DNA from: Pontibacter coccineus | Lineage (GTDB): Bacteria; Bacteroidota; Bacteroidia; Cytophagales; Hymenobacteraceae | Assembly: GCF_030546575.1 (NCBI RefSeq) | Contig: NZ_JAUOTN010000008.1 | Location: 169,912 to 233,911 of the forward strand | Length of the DNA: 64,000 bases | Direction: 5' to 3' | Shown: positions 8,184 through 16,337 of the stretch, piece by piece | How positions within the stretch are numbered: the first letter of the stretch is position 1 | Layout of the letters: each line of letters begins with the position of its first letter | Translations under genes and position numbers: made by a program | The notes under the pieces: generated by a model | The model's database searches: none | Told to the model about the DNA's origin: nothing | What the model saw: the letters and a program-made list of their open reading frames with translations, nothing else

Positions 8184-9219
8184 CCTCTACTTGTTTCTTG
8201 TTGAGCGTGTGCAAGACCTGAAGCACATGCTGCAGCATCTCGTCGCTTACATCCAGGTGCGTTACGAAGCGCACCATTTGCGATCCGAAACTAGATGCCC
8301 GGATGTTGTTTTCAGCCAGTGCCGCTACAAAATCTGCATCCCTATACCTGTCGTTGAGCTTGAAGATGACGATGTTGGTTTGTACGGGAAGCACAAAGTC
8401 AACATAATCCGCCTCCTTCAGAACAGTTTCTAACTGCTTTGCTTTTGCATGGTCATCGGCCAGGCGCTCCACGTGGTTTTCCAAGGCATAGATGCCAGCC
8501 GCTGCCAGGTAACCGCCCTGCCGGATGCCGCCACCCAGCACTTTACGGATGCGCCGTGATTTTTTAATGAAGTCTTTTTTGCCAAGCAGAAGGGAGCCAA
8601 CCGGAGCACCAAGCCCCTTGGAAAGGCAGATTGAAATGCTATCGAAGTACTTGCCATACTCCTGCGGGTTCTCACCAGAAGCGACCAGTGCATTGAAAAC
8701 ACGGGCACCGTCCAGGTGCAACGCAATACCGTGGCGCTTGCATACCTCCGCAATGGCCGCAATCTCAGGCAAGGTATAGTAGGAGCCGCCACCCTTGTTG
8801 CAGGTGTTTTCCAGTGCAACCAGGCGGGTAGGCGGGTAGTGGATGTTGTCCGGACGGATGTGCGCCTCTACCTGAGCAGGCGTCATCTTGCCACGCTCGC
8901 CATGCACCAGGGCTACTGAAGCGCCGGAGTTGAACATGATACCGCCCCCTTCATACTGGTAGATGTGCGCAGTGATGTCGCAGATTACCTCTGTCATGGG
9001 CTCCGTGTGGGCTTTGATGGCGATCTGGTTGGTCATGGTGCCGGAAGGGCAGAAAAGGCCGGCTTCCATCCCGAACAGGGCGGCTGCTTTATGCTCCAGC
9101 GCGTTGATGGTCGGGTCCTCTTCGTACACGTCGTCGCCAACCTGCGCGGCAAACATTGCCTGCAACATGGCAGGAGTTGGCTTGGTAACGGTATCGGAAC
9201 GGAGGTCTGTTATGTTCAT
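8179..9219 (-). CDS. ltaE: Low-specificity L-threonine aldolase
   Basis: A 346-residue fold-type I PLP enzyme of the threonine aldolase family that splits L-threonine or L-allo-threonine to glycine and acetaldehyde. The N-terminus DLRSDTVTKPT is diagnostic. The PLP lysine is K201 in SICLSKGLGAPVGS, and the cofactor aspartate is D170 in HLDGAR. The length is typical. It is flanked by the 60-residue basic protein gene, transcribed divergently, and by the glycosylase gene downstream. The stop codon TAG is formed by the GGTATAG motif found all over this window. Confidence 0.95.
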   Translation of the reverse strand: MNITDLRSDTVTKPTPAMLQAMFAAQVGDDVYEEDPTINALEHKAAALFGMEAGLFCPSGTMTNQIAIKAHTEPMTEVICDITAHIYQYEGGGIMFNSGASVALVHGERGKMTPAQVEAHIRPDNIHYPPTRLVALENTCNKGGGSYYTLPEIAAIAEVCKRHGIALHLDGARVFNALVASGENPQEYGKYFDSISICLSKGLGAPVGSLLLGKKDFIKKSRRIRKVLGGGIRQGGYLAAAGIYALENHVERLADDHAKAKQLETVLKEADYVDFVLPVQTNIVIFKLNDRYRDADFVAALAENNIRASSFGSQMVRFVTHLDVSDEMLQHVLQVLHTLNKKQVEV

Positions 9220-9265
9220 ATCGAATTTGATGCTAGATTTACTTTACTTTGTAAAATTAATAACT

Positions 9266-9273
9266 TACTTTTG
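9266..9273 (+). promoter_or_regulatory. Bacteroidota-type -7 promoter element
   Basis: TACTTTTG matches the TAnnTTTG -7 consensus of Bacteroidota sigma factors and lies 26 bases before the ATG of the 60-residue protein. A TTTG at 9248-9251 could serve as the -33 element, though the spacing is shorter than usual. Confidence 0.5.
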
Positions 9274-9298
9274 CCCTTCAAATTTAAATTTTGCAACG

Positions 9299-9481
9299 AT
9301 GGGAGTTACTAGACTTAAAAGAAAAGACCGTAAGAATAAGGCAAGAGCAAACAACAAGGTTGCCAGAATTAAGCAATTGCTTTTGACGCCAGTTATCAAG
9401 AACGTGGACATGGACGAGCTGCGTGCTCAGTTCGGTGAAGCGCCAAAGAACAAGAAGGAAGAAGAAGCTTCTGCTGAGTAG
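9299..9481 (+). CDS. Small conserved basic protein (60 aa), function unknown
   Basis: This short gene encodes 60 residues. Residues 1-30 are very basic (MGVTRLKRKDRKNKARANNK then VARIKQLLL) and the end is acidic (KNKKEEEASAE). It has no signal peptide or membrane segment. A -7 promoter element lies just upstream, and a strong terminator follows at 9561-9591, so it is a discrete transcription unit. I recall similar short basic proteins in Cytophagales annotated only as hypothetical, but cannot name a family. The basic N-terminus suggests RNA, ribosome or DNA contact (inference). A longer in-frame reading from 8963 is an antisense shadow of the aldolase gene. Confidence 0.8.
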   Translation: MGVTRLKRKDRKNKARANNKVARIKQLLLTPVIKNVDMDELRAQFGEAPKNKKEEEASAE

Positions 9482-9560
9482 TCTTTTTACGGCAAAGTAA
9501 AACCATCTGCCTGCCAACGCTGTGAAAGCTGCGGGTGGCGGGTTTTCCGAAGACTTCAAA

Positions 9561-9591
9561 GTGTGCTTGCAACAGCAGGCACGCTTTTTTT
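9561..9591 (+). terminator. Rho-independent terminator of the 60-aa protein gene
   Basis: GTGTGCTTGC and GCAGGCACGC pair over 10 bp (two G-T wobbles) around AACA and are followed by seven T residues. The T run overlaps the stop codon of the converging phosphoesterase gene. Confidence 0.88.
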
Positions 9592-10087
9592 ATGCCCTCT
9601 TGCCCAGCTCAATCACCTGCAAGTCGCGCACCTTTCCTGCCTCTACAGTGAAGCGCACCATAGTACGCACCTTGTGAAAGCCATGCATGCCAGCTGCACC
9701 CGGATTGATGTGCAGCAGGTTGTTCAAGGTTTTGTCAGGCATGATCTTGAGGATATGGGAGTGTCCGGTGATGAAGAGGCCCGGAGGATTTGCCTTGATC
9801 TGGTCCCTGATATCCGGATGGTACTTGCCCGGATAGCCCCCGATGTGCGTCATCAGCACGTCCAGCCCGTTGGCCTCAAAGCGCAGCACTTTCGGGTATA
9901 GCACCCGGATGTCCTGTCCGTCGATGTTGCCGTAGACGCCCCGAAGGGGGGCCACCTCAATGAGACGTTCCGCTACCCGGGAAGTGCCGAAATCGCCGGC
10001 ATGCCAGATCTCGTCCCGGTCGCCCAGCAGGCGCAGGATCTGATCATCAACATAGTCGTGCGTGTCAGAGAGGAGGCCTATCTTCAT
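9590..10087 (-). CDS. Metallophosphoesterase (YfcE/MJ0936-type)
   Basis: A 165-residue calcineurin-like phosphoesterase of the compact YfcE/MJ0936 type. All metal-binding blocks are present: D8-x-H10 in LLSDTHD, GDFG (31-34), GNID (53-56), H81 in THIGGYPG and GHSH (108-111). These enzymes hydrolyse phosphodiesters or phosphate monoesters with two metal ions; the natural substrate is unknown. It sits 61 bases upstream of pyrE's 3' end in the same direction, so read-through from pyrE is possible. Start ATG directly precedes the first beta strand. Confidence 0.93.
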   Translation of the reverse strand: MKIGLLSDTHDYVDDQILRLLGDRDEIWHAGDFGTSRVAERLIEVAPLRGVYGNIDGQDIRVLYPKVLRFEANGLDVLMTHIGGYPGKYHPDIRDQIKANPPGLFITGHSHILKIMPDKTLNNLLHINPGAAGMHGFHKVRTMVRFTVEAGKVRDLQVIELGKRA

Positions 10088-10148
10088 GCTATACCTTAAA
10101 AATCCTTTGTCTAAGTTTCTATTGTCTTGAGAGTTATTGCTCTACCTG

Positions 10149-10787
10149 CTATACCCTCCAGGTTTCGGGTGACTCGCGCCATTCAGCCAAAGTTGGCATA
10201 GCCGACTCCGGGATGTAGCCATTTTGCATGGCGGCTTCGGTCAGTGCCTCGTAGTTGCTCAGGCAGTGCAGTGCTATACCTGCTTGCTTGAAGTTTTCTT
10301 CAGCTAACGAAAAACCGTAGGTGAATATGGCAGCCATGCCCACTACGTTACCTCCCGCTGAGCGTACGGCCTCAGCCGCCTTGAGCGAACTGCCGCCAGT
10401 CGAGATCAAATCCTCCACCATCACCACTTTCTGACCTGAAATCAGTTTTCCTTCGATCTGGTTGGCCATGCCGTGACTTTTTGGTTGCGGACGTACATAG
10501 AGAAAGGGCATTTCGAGCAGATCGGCCACCAGTGCACCCTGCGCTATACCTGCCGTGGCCACGCCTGCAATGGCCTCGGCCTCCGGAAAGTTTTGCCTGA
10601 TCATCTCGGCCAACTGCTGCTTGATGTAGCTCCGGATGTACGGAAAGGATAAGGTTACGCGGTTGTCGCAGTAAATGGGCGAATTCCAGCCGGAACTCCA
10701 CTTAAAGGGCTGTTCCGGTCTCAATTTCACGGCCTCTGTTTCCAGCAGGAAAGAGGCTACCTGGTGTGCTGTCGTCTGATTATCCAT
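10149..10787 (-). CDS. pyrE: Orotate phosphoribosyltransferase
   Basis: This 212-residue enzyme joins orotate to PRPP to give OMP in pyrimidine synthesis. The PRPP-binding motif is VVMVEDLISTGGSS (residues 121-134), and the N-terminal hood region carries FKWSSGWNSPIYCDNR, where orotate is bound. The ATG at 10787 fits the family start; the longer frame to 10934 adds 49 residues that run over the promoter region of the divergent NUDIX gene. The stop TAG again lies within a GGTATAG motif. The pyrE-NUDIX-coaD-DUF3822 neighbourhood is, as I recall, conserved in Bacteroidota. Confidence 0.96.
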   Translation of the reverse strand: MDNQTTAHQVASFLLETEAVKLRPEQPFKWSSGWNSPIYCDNRVTLSFPYIRSYIKQQLAEMIRQNFPEAEAIAGVATAGIAQGALVADLLEMPFLYVRPQPKSHGMANQIEGKLISGQKVVMVEDLISTGGSSLKAAEAVRSAGGNVVGMAAIFTYGFSLAEENFKQAGIALHCLSNYEALTEAAMQNGYIPESAMPTLAEWRESPETWRV

Positions 10788-10896
10788 GCCCGAATTTAAG
10801 AAATATTTCCCCTTTTTGGCGACCTGTGTTTTCTTTACACCGAAATATTGATTGATTTGTGTAAATTTCAAGCCTGATACACGAGCACCTTTCCCT

Positions 10897-11577
10897 ATGA
10901 ACGTTTTTATTAACGATATTCCGCTTATCATCAAAAAGTCAAACGAGAAGGTATACCGTCATCACTACGACCTGGTGCTCGATGCCGATAACCACTTCAC
11001 GTCCAAGGATCTGGTAGGGGATGTGCTCATCAAACGGGCCGATCCGCTGTTGATCGACCGTATTGTGCGGCTGATGGAGGTGAAGAAGCTAAAAAAACTC
11101 AATTCGCTTACGCTGGTTGCTAATAAAAAGAAGCAGATGATCGAGCACCTCAAGGATCAGTTTAAGATCGTAAAGGCTGGTGGCGGACTGGTTCTGAAAG
11201 ATGATAAGATCCTGATGATCTATCGCCTCGGTGTTTGGGACCTGCCAAAAGGCAAACTGAACAAAGGTGAAAAAGTGCTGGATGGTGCTGTGCGTGAAGT
11301 AGAGGAGGAGTGCAACATTACGGTAGAGGTACTGAGCAAACTCCCCAAAACCTGGCATTCCTATGCTTTTAAGGGCAAGAAGATCCTTAAGAAAACGAGC
11401 TGGTATTTGATGCAATGCACCGATGACAGCCTGATGAAGCCTCAGGCCGAGGAGTTTATCGAAGAAGTGCGCTGGATGACGCCGGAAGAGGCGATGGAAG
11501 CGCTACCCAAAGCCTATACCTCCATTGCCTTTATTGTGCGGGAATATCTCCAATCTCTGAAATCCGGAAAGGTATAA
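10897..11577 (+). CDS. NUDIX hydrolase with N-terminal extension
   Basis: A 226-residue protein whose C-terminal half (from about residue 90) is a Nudix domain. The Nudix box runs from G119 to I141 with the catalytic REVEEE core at 133-138; the last glycine of the consensus is replaced by Asn. The first 85 residues are an unrelated extension rich in Lys. Nudix enzymes cleave nucleoside diphosphates linked to another moiety; the substrate here is not known. ATG at 10897 was preferred to an upstream non-ATG frame. Its last 47 bases overlap, antisense, the 3' end of coaD, and the stop TAA is part of AAGGTATAA. Confidence 0.9.
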   Translation: MNVFINDIPLIIKKSNEKVYRHHYDLVLDADNHFTSKDLVGDVLIKRADPLLIDRIVRLMEVKKLKKLNSLTLVANKKKQMIEHLKDQFKIVKAGGGLVLKDDKILMIYRLGVWDLPKGKLNKGEKVLDGAVREVEEECNITVEVLSKLPKTWHSYAFKGKKILKKTSWYLMQCTDDSLMKPQAEEFIEEVRWMTPEEAMEALPKAYTSIAFIVREYLQSLKSGKV

Positions 11578-12010
11578 AATCATCCACGTTGCCCCCGAAG
11601 CGGTGAATTTCGCGGATGATGGTGGAACTGATGGCCGCCAAAGCCGGTGAAGTGATCAGGAAGACCGTCTCCAACTCCGGATTAATGTGGCGGTTGGCCT
11701 GTGCGATCGTGTTCTCGTACTCGAAGTCCGTCGTGTTGCGCAGTCCGCGCAGCAAAAAAGTAGCTCCTACTTCTCGGGCAAACTCCGCCGTTAGGCCCTT
11801 ATATGCCTCGGCCTTGATGTTAGGCCGGTCCTTGAACACCCCATTGATCACCTCCACCATCTTCTCCACCGGAATGTAGCGCTGCTTGCTGCTGTTGTTG
11901 CCGATGGCAATGATGATCTCATCAAACATTTTAGAACCACGCAATACTACATCCAGGTGGCCATTGGTAAAAGGGTCAAACGATCCGGGGAAAATAGCGG
12001 TTCTTTTCAT
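11531..12010 (-). CDS. coaD: Phosphopantetheine adenylyltransferase
   Basis: This 159-residue enzyme makes dephospho-CoA from ATP and 4'-phosphopantetheine, the fourth step of coenzyme A synthesis. The nucleotidyltransferase motif is FTNGHLD with H18, following AIFPGSFDP; RGLRNTTDFEYE and the ISSTIIRE motif close the active site. Length is typical. Its 3' end overlaps the converging NUDIX gene by 47 bases, so their transcripts would be antisense to each other there. Upstream lies a short inverted-repeat spacer and then DUF3822. Confidence 0.97.
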   Translation of the reverse strand: MKRTAIFPGSFDPFTNGHLDVVLRGSKMFDEIIIAIGNNSSKQRYIPVEKMVEVINGVFKDRPNIKAEAYKGLTAEFAREVGATFLLRGLRNTTDFEYENTIAQANRHINPELETVFLITSPALAAISSTIIREIHRFGGNVDDFIPFRISEIGDIPAQ

Positions 12011-12045
12011 TGTTGATTGAGTGAATGAGTGACTTAGTGAATGAG

Positions 12046-12223
12046 TGAGTAAAATTGTTGATTGTTAGTGGTTAATGGGTATATCTTGAAGCGACTTGAA
12101 TTAGGTGTTGAGGGCTTTAGTCAGTGAAGAAAGCAGCTGATATTCTGATTAGTATGGAAGAGTTCTAACAATTTAGCAATTCAACCACCAACCATTTAAC
12201 CATCAACAATTTAACAATTCATT
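12046..12223. repeat. Intergenic low-complexity foldback spacer
   Basis: The spacer between coaD and DUF3822 begins near AAAATTGTTGATTGTTAG and ends with the related inverse CCATCAACAATTTAACAATT, so its ends can fold back. About 90 bases of ordinary sequence lie inside. A short direct repeat of GAATGAGTGA precedes it (12021-12046). No ORF is evident. Compare the spacer at 14153-14323. Confidence 0.5.
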
Positions 12224-13111
12224 TTATTCGCAGAAGTGTAAACTGAAGAGTTCGAAGTAGCGGTGATCGAACAAGTCGTCGAACTTGTAGCTGTAGCCTA
12301 CATCGGCGGGCCGTTTACCGAAGCGTACCTGGCGAATGTATTTTTTGAGCATGTTGAAGAGGCTGGAGTCAGGCGTGATATCGCCCCAGGCGGTGATGGT
12401 TTCCTGCTCAGGGTTCATTTTCTGCTCCTGCATCACAAAAACAACGAAGTAAATGAAGTCTTCCGGACTCAGGTAATGGAACACGTTGCAAAACTGAAGC
12501 CCGTTTTCATCTATAACGAGCACGGTTACATAATTCCGCTCCACATAAAGGTGCATGGTCCGCCCAGCTTTTCGGTCCGTCTGGTGCAGCAGGCTTTTGA
12601 TCAAAGCACTGGTCTGGTGGGTAAATTGAACGTTGCGTTCCGGGAAAAGGCTCTGGAGCGTGCGGTAGAGTGCACTGTCGATCGCAAAAATATTCACCGC
12701 TTCCAGGCCGAAGGTGCGGTTGTGAAGGATGACGTGGTGCTGCGGGTCGAGGGTGCTGTGCAGGCGCAGGTAGTCTTCCTGGTGCGCCGGATCAAAGAGA
12801 GTCTCCGGCACAAGGGTAAAGAACTGATTGCTGATGCTGACGCGAATATCCAGCCAGCGCTGTTCCTGCAGGATAGGGCTTTGGTCGGCGATCAGGCGCA
12901 GCTGTTCTGCTATTTGGAGCGGCGTGAAAACCGTGATCAGCTCATAGTCTTCCAGCGCCACAAACTTGTTGCGCTCCACATCGGCTACGGCCAGGCGCAT
13001 GGCTTTGGAACTGACCGCAATATACAGGTTACTATTGCCTGCCTGCGAAAGCTGAAAAGCCTCGTCCTGTAACTGATAGGAAAGCCGAAAGTGCGTGTTG
13101 ATGGTATTCAA
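12224..13111 (-). CDS. DUF3822 family protein
   Basis: A 295-residue protein of the DUF3822 family, found in Bacteroidota beside coaD and predicted to have an actin-like/PilM-like ATPase fold (family knowledge, not tested here). Visible blocks are NLYIAVSSKAMRLAV near residue 27, the central TMHLYVERNYVTVLVID and ENGLQFCNVFHYLSPEDFIYF. The reading frame opens with TTG at 13111 and no ATG is in reach, so the exact start is uncertain. In many relatives an rsmD methyltransferase gene is nearby; none is present here. Confidence 0.85.
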   Translation of the reverse strand: MNTINTHFRLSYQLQDEAFQLSQAGNSNLYIAVSSKAMRLAVADVERNKFVALEDYELITVFTPLQIAEQLRLIADQSPILQEQRWLDIRVSISNQFFTLVPETLFDPAHQEDYLRLHSTLDPQHHVILHNRTFGLEAVNIFAIDSALYRTLQSLFPERNVQFTHQTSALIKSLLHQTDRKAGRTMHLYVERNYVTVLVIDENGLQFCNVFHYLSPEDFIYFVVFVMQEQKMNPEQETITAWGDITPDSSLFNMLKKYIRQVRFGKRPADVGYSYKFDDLFDHRYFELFSLHFCE

Positions 13112-13176
13112 GGTATAGGAGCTCCAGGTAATGCTATATTGTGCTATGCAAGTATACTAAAAATATAGTAAAATGA

Positions 13177-13665
13177 TCATGCCTGCACGAAGCGATGCGG
13201 CAATCCGAACAGATCGTCCAGCGAAAACAGGTAATGGAGGATGCGGTGCTTGTCTGCCAATGGGATTTGCCAGAGCTCTTCCAGACTCAGAAAAGCAACC
13301 TCTTCGATCAGCTGCTGGTCGGCACTCGCTTCCGGATCTATACCTGTTATCAGTTCGCCGCCTGTCAATTCCAGTTCAAAGAATAGCTCCACGGCCTGAA
13401 GTGGCTCTTCCAGAAACTCATTGACAAACAGGAAGCGCTTTACTTTTGTCTGAAGGCCCGTCTCTTCCAGCACTTCCCGTACCAGACAGGCTTCAACGGA
13501 CTCGCCGTACTGCAGTCCGCCGCCAGGAGGCGCCCAGAATGCAGCATTGTTGAGCGTCGGCTGATGTCTTACAAGCAAAAGCTTGTTGTCCTTCAGGCAA
13601 ATGCCGCACACGCGCAGCCTTACTTTACCGGCATAGGCGGCGGCATTGGGGTTTAGTGTGTTCAT
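13177..13665 (-). CDS. NUDIX hydrolase (MutT-like)
   Basis: A 162-residue Nudix hydrolase. The Nudix box spans G49 to L71 with GGGLQYGESVEACLVREVLE then ETGL, and meets the full consensus G-x5-E-x7-REUxEExGU. The N-terminal strand VRLRVCGICLKDNKLLLVRH and APPGGG are typical for MutT and ADP-ribose/dinucleotide pyrophosphatases; specificity cannot be read from sequence. It is divergent from the thioesterase gene, with only 37 bases between their starts, so their promoters must overlap. Confidence 0.93.
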   Translation of the reverse strand: MNTLNPNAAAYAGKVRLRVCGICLKDNKLLLVRHQPTLNNAAFWAPPGGGLQYGESVEACLVREVLEETGLQTKVKRFLFVNEFLEEPLQAVELFFELELTGGELITGIDPEASADQQLIEEVAFLSLEELWQIPLADKHRILHYLFSLDDLFGLPHRFVQA

Positions 13666-13702
13666 GTTTGCGATAGCGGGGTATAGGTGGTAAATTTACA
13701 AA

Positions 13703-14152
13703 ATGATTCAGACCTACAACCCCGATTTTCGGGCAGATATAAAAGAAAAGCTGGAGCGGCAGGAGTTTATGAAGCTCATGGGCTTTGAAGTTACTAAAAT
13801 TGAAGTGGGCAGGGTAGAGGGCGAAATGCTGCTGGAGCAGAAGCACAAGCAGCACAAAGGCTTTGCGCACGGCGGCGTTATTGCGACCCTGGCCGATATT
13901 GTGGCGGGCTTTGCCGCCGTGAGCCTGGTGCCGAAAGGCCACCATGTAGTCACAGCCGAGATAAAGGTGTCCTACTTCCATCCGGGAGTGGGCGACAAAC
14001 TGCTTGCCAAAGGCTATGTGCTGAAGCAGGGGCGCAAACTTAATTTCTGCGAGGCCGAAGTATACGTGGTAAAAGGAGCCGAAGAGCCTCTCCTGATCGC
14101 CAAAGCCAGCGCCTCCATGGCCAACATCGCACCCGAGGAGCTTAAAAGGTAA
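13703..14152 (+). CDS. PaaI-family hotdog thioesterase
   Basis: A 149-residue single hotdog domain. The helix motif HGGVIATLADIVAGFAA has HGG at residues 56-58 and the likely catalytic D65; a later strand carries VTAEIKVSYFHPG, typical of PaaI/YdiI-type acyl-CoA thioesterases. Substrate is not inferable. It is cytoplasmic and seems monocistronic. Downstream is a 170-base spacer with matching inverted arms, then the helicase gene. Confidence 0.92.
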   Translation: MIQTYNPDFRADIKEKLERQEFMKLMGFEVTKIEVGRVEGEMLLEQKHKQHKGFAHGGVIATLADIVAGFAAVSLVPKGHHVVTAEIKVSYFHPGVGDKLLAKGYVLKQGRKLNFCEAEVYVVKGAEEPLLIAKASASMANIAPEELKR

Positions 14153-14323
14153 AAAGTTCGGAATTTAGAAAGGTAGAAAGTTGCTGAATATAGCTTTCCG
14201 GCCTGAATGTCATTACAGCGTGTATTGTTACTTAGTGGTTACCTACAGACGTTCTCTCAAATTCCTAAACTTTCATACTTCCCCAACTTTCTACCTTTTT
14301 GATTTTCTAACTTTCTAATTTAA
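14153..14323. repeat. Intergenic foldback spacer with CTTTCTAAC-type arms
   Basis: Arms AAAGGTAGAAAGTTG (14169-14183) and CAACTTTCTACCTTT (14284-14298) are exact reverse complements about 100 bases apart. The right side continues with further CTAACTTTCTAA copies. The same CCAACTTTCTAAC wording recurs at 19079-19124. No ORF is evident. Confidence 0.55.
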
Positions 14324-14326
14324 ATT

Positions 14327-15733
14327 ATGCGTCCAGTAGAGGCACTTAGAACAAGTTTTCCGTTTGAGCCTACCCAGGACCAGGCACGGCTTTTTGCCAG
14401 GCTCGACGAATTTATAATGGACACCGAAGCCGAGAAATCGGTGTTTTTGCTCAAGGGTTACGCCGGTACGGGCAAGACCACTGTGGTGACTTCGCTGGTA
14501 AAGATTCTCCGCACTTTCGGGTATAAGTATGTACTACTGGCCCCGACAGGCCGTGCTGCCAAGGTGATGGCCTCATACAGCGGACGCAAAGCCTTTACCA
14601 TCCACAAAAAAATCTACCGGCAAACTGCCAACCCATATTCCGAGGGACTGGCCTTCACCCGCATGCCCAACAAGGCAGACAAGACGTTTTACATCGTAGA
14701 CGAGTCCTCCATGATCTCAGACGACAGCGGCTTCGGGCAGAATGGTTTGCTACGGGATTTGATGGGCTACGTGTTTGAGAACAAGAGCAACAAACTGCTA
14801 CTGATCGGTGATACGGCCCAGTTGCCGCCGGTTAACCAGGCGTTGAGTCCGGCACTTAACGCCGATTATCTGAAGCAGAACTTCCGCTGCCAGGTGCACG
14901 AGTTGGAGCTGCGCCAGGTGATGCGACAGGCTGAGGCCTCAGGTATACTGATGAACGCCACGCAACTGCGCGATCAGCTGCTAAGCGACAAGCCTGAAAT
15001 AAAACTGCACACCAAGGGCTGGCGCGACATTTACCGCATGACGGGCGAAAAGCTTGAAGACGGCCTGCGCTATGCGTATGATAAGTTTGGGGTCGAAAAC
15101 TCCATCGTGATCTGCCGCTCCAACAAATCAGCCAACCTCTATAACCAGCACATCCGGCGCCAGATCTTTTTCTCGGAGGACGAAATAGGAGTGGGGGATT
15201 ACCTGATGATCGTACGCAACAACTATTTCTGGTTGCCTAAAGAGTCTAACATAGGCTTTATGGCCAACGGTGACTTTGTGGAGATCACCAAAATCATTCG
15301 GTATGAAGACATGTACGACCTCCGCTTTGCCGATGTGCGCGTACGCTTTGTCGACTATCCGGAGGAAGAAGAGCTCGAAGTGAAGATCATGCTTGACACA
15401 CTTTATACCGATGCACCGGCACTGCCAGCCGACCAGAACAAGAAGCTCTACGATGCGGTGCTGCAGGATTACGCGGACATTAAAAACAAACGGGAGCGCT
15501 CCAAAGAGATGAAGCAGAACCCTTACCTGAATGCCCTGCAGGTTAAGTTTGCCTACGCCCTGACCTGCCACAAAGCGCAGGGCGGTCAGTGGAAGGCGGT
15601 GTTTGTGGACCAGGGCTTTTTGAAGGATGATATGGTGAACGAGGAGTTTGCGCGTTGGCTTTATACGGCGCTCACCCGCTCGTCAGAAGAACTATATTTG
15701 CTGAACTTTAGCAAGCAACTATTGGTTGACTGA
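14327..15733 (+). CDS. RecD-like superfamily 1 DNA helicase
   Basis: A 468-residue SF1B helicase. Walker A is GYAGTGKTT (residues 44-52), preceded by PTQDQARLF (Q motif), with LAPTGRAAKV as motif Ia, IVDESSM around D125-E126 as Walker B and GDTAQLPPV as motif III. The C-terminal 2B/UvrD_C_2 part has ALTCHKAQGGQWKAVFVD and LYTALTRSSEELYL. It is much shorter than RecD2 and lacks its N-terminal HhH domains, like other Bacteroidota ATP-dependent RecD-like helicases of unknown role. No RecB or RecC gene is adjacent. Confidence 0.92.
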   Translation: MRPVEALRTSFPFEPTQDQARLFARLDEFIMDTEAEKSVFLLKGYAGTGKTTVVTSLVKILRTFGYKYVLLAPTGRAAKVMASYSGRKAFTIHKKIYRQTANPYSEGLAFTRMPNKADKTFYIVDESSMISDDSGFGQNGLLRDLMGYVFENKSNKLLLIGDTAQLPPVNQALSPALNADYLKQNFRCQVHELELRQVMRQAEASGILMNATQLRDQLLSDKPEIKLHTKGWRDIYRMTGEKLEDGLRYAYDKFGVENSIVICRSNKSANLYNQHIRRQIFFSEDEIGVGDYLMIVRNNYFWLPKESNIGFMANGDFVEITKIIRYEDMYDLRFADVRVRFVDYPEEEELEVKIMLDTLYTDAPALPADQNKKLYDAVLQDYADIKNKRERSKEMKQNPYLNALQVKFAYALTCHKAQGGQWKAVFVDQGFLKDDMVNEEFARWLYTALTRSSEELYLLNFSKQLLVD

Positions 15734-15812
15734 TATATTTGGATGGTCTGCCAAAACGTTAGAACTTAACAACAGACGAATCGTAACAGCAATAGCTAAA
15801 CCCTTTATACGT

Positions 15813-16259
15813 ATGAAAAAGTTAATTCTGTCTTTTGCAATGGCAGCACTGGTAGCCGGTGGTGCCGTGGCGCAGCAAGGTCCTGCTAAGCAAACTGCCG
15901 CTCCGCAGGCACAGGCCAAATCAGGTCCTGCCATCTCTTTTGAGTCAACCGAGCACAATTTCGGTGAGATCACTCAGGGCGATGTGGTGGAGCATACCTT
16001 TACCTTTACCAACACTGGTACACAACCGGTTATCATCGACCGCGTGGATGTAACTTGTGGCTGTACCTCGCCTGCCTGGACCAAAGAAGCCGTAATGCCC
16101 GGCAAGACAGGTTTCGTTAAGGCAAAGTATAACAGCACAGGTCGTATGGGACAGCAGAAGAAAGCCATCACGATCCATTCTAACACAGGTGAGCCGACCT
16201 ACGTTTACATCGTAGCCAATATCAAAGAAAAACCAGCCTCTGCCGCTAAAACGCAGTAA
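15813..16259 (+). CDS. Secreted DUF1573 protein
   Basis: A 148-residue exported protein with signal peptide at residues 1-21 (MKKLILSFAMAALVAGGAVA, then QQG). It contains one DUF1573 domain, a small Ig-like/ASH-type fold, with the signature HNFGEITQGDVVEHTFTF and VDVTCGCTSPAW. Such proteins are periplasmic or surface-exposed and very common in Bacteroidota; function is unknown. The ATG at 15813 was chosen since it opens the signal peptide. A strong bidirectional terminator follows. Confidence 0.92.
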   Translation: MKKLILSFAMAALVAGGAVAQQGPAKQTAAPQAQAKSGPAISFESTEHNFGEITQGDVVEHTFTFTNTGTQPVIIDRVDVTCGCTSPAWTKEAVMPGKTGFVKAKYNSTGRMGQQKKAITIHSNTGEPTYVYIVANIKEKPASAAKTQ

Positions 16260-16275
16260 GTTGTTATAGCATCAT

Positions 16276-16320
16276 AAGACAGAAAGGCTCCCGGCATATA
16301 ACCGGGAGCCTTTTTGTCTT
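16276..16320. terminator. Bidirectional terminator
   Basis: Arms 16276-16294 and 16302-16320 pair over 19 bases with one mismatch around CATATAA. The core AGGCTCCCGG/CCGGGAGCCT runs into T5 on the plus strand. It separates the converging DUF1573 and DUF423 genes. Confidence 0.9.
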
Positions 16321-16337
16321 ATGAATATCCCTATACC

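Noticed and set aside
8963..9298. In-frame upstream extension of the 60-residue protein
   Set aside because: The extension is antisense to ltaE and precedes the promoter element; the ATG at 9299 fits better.
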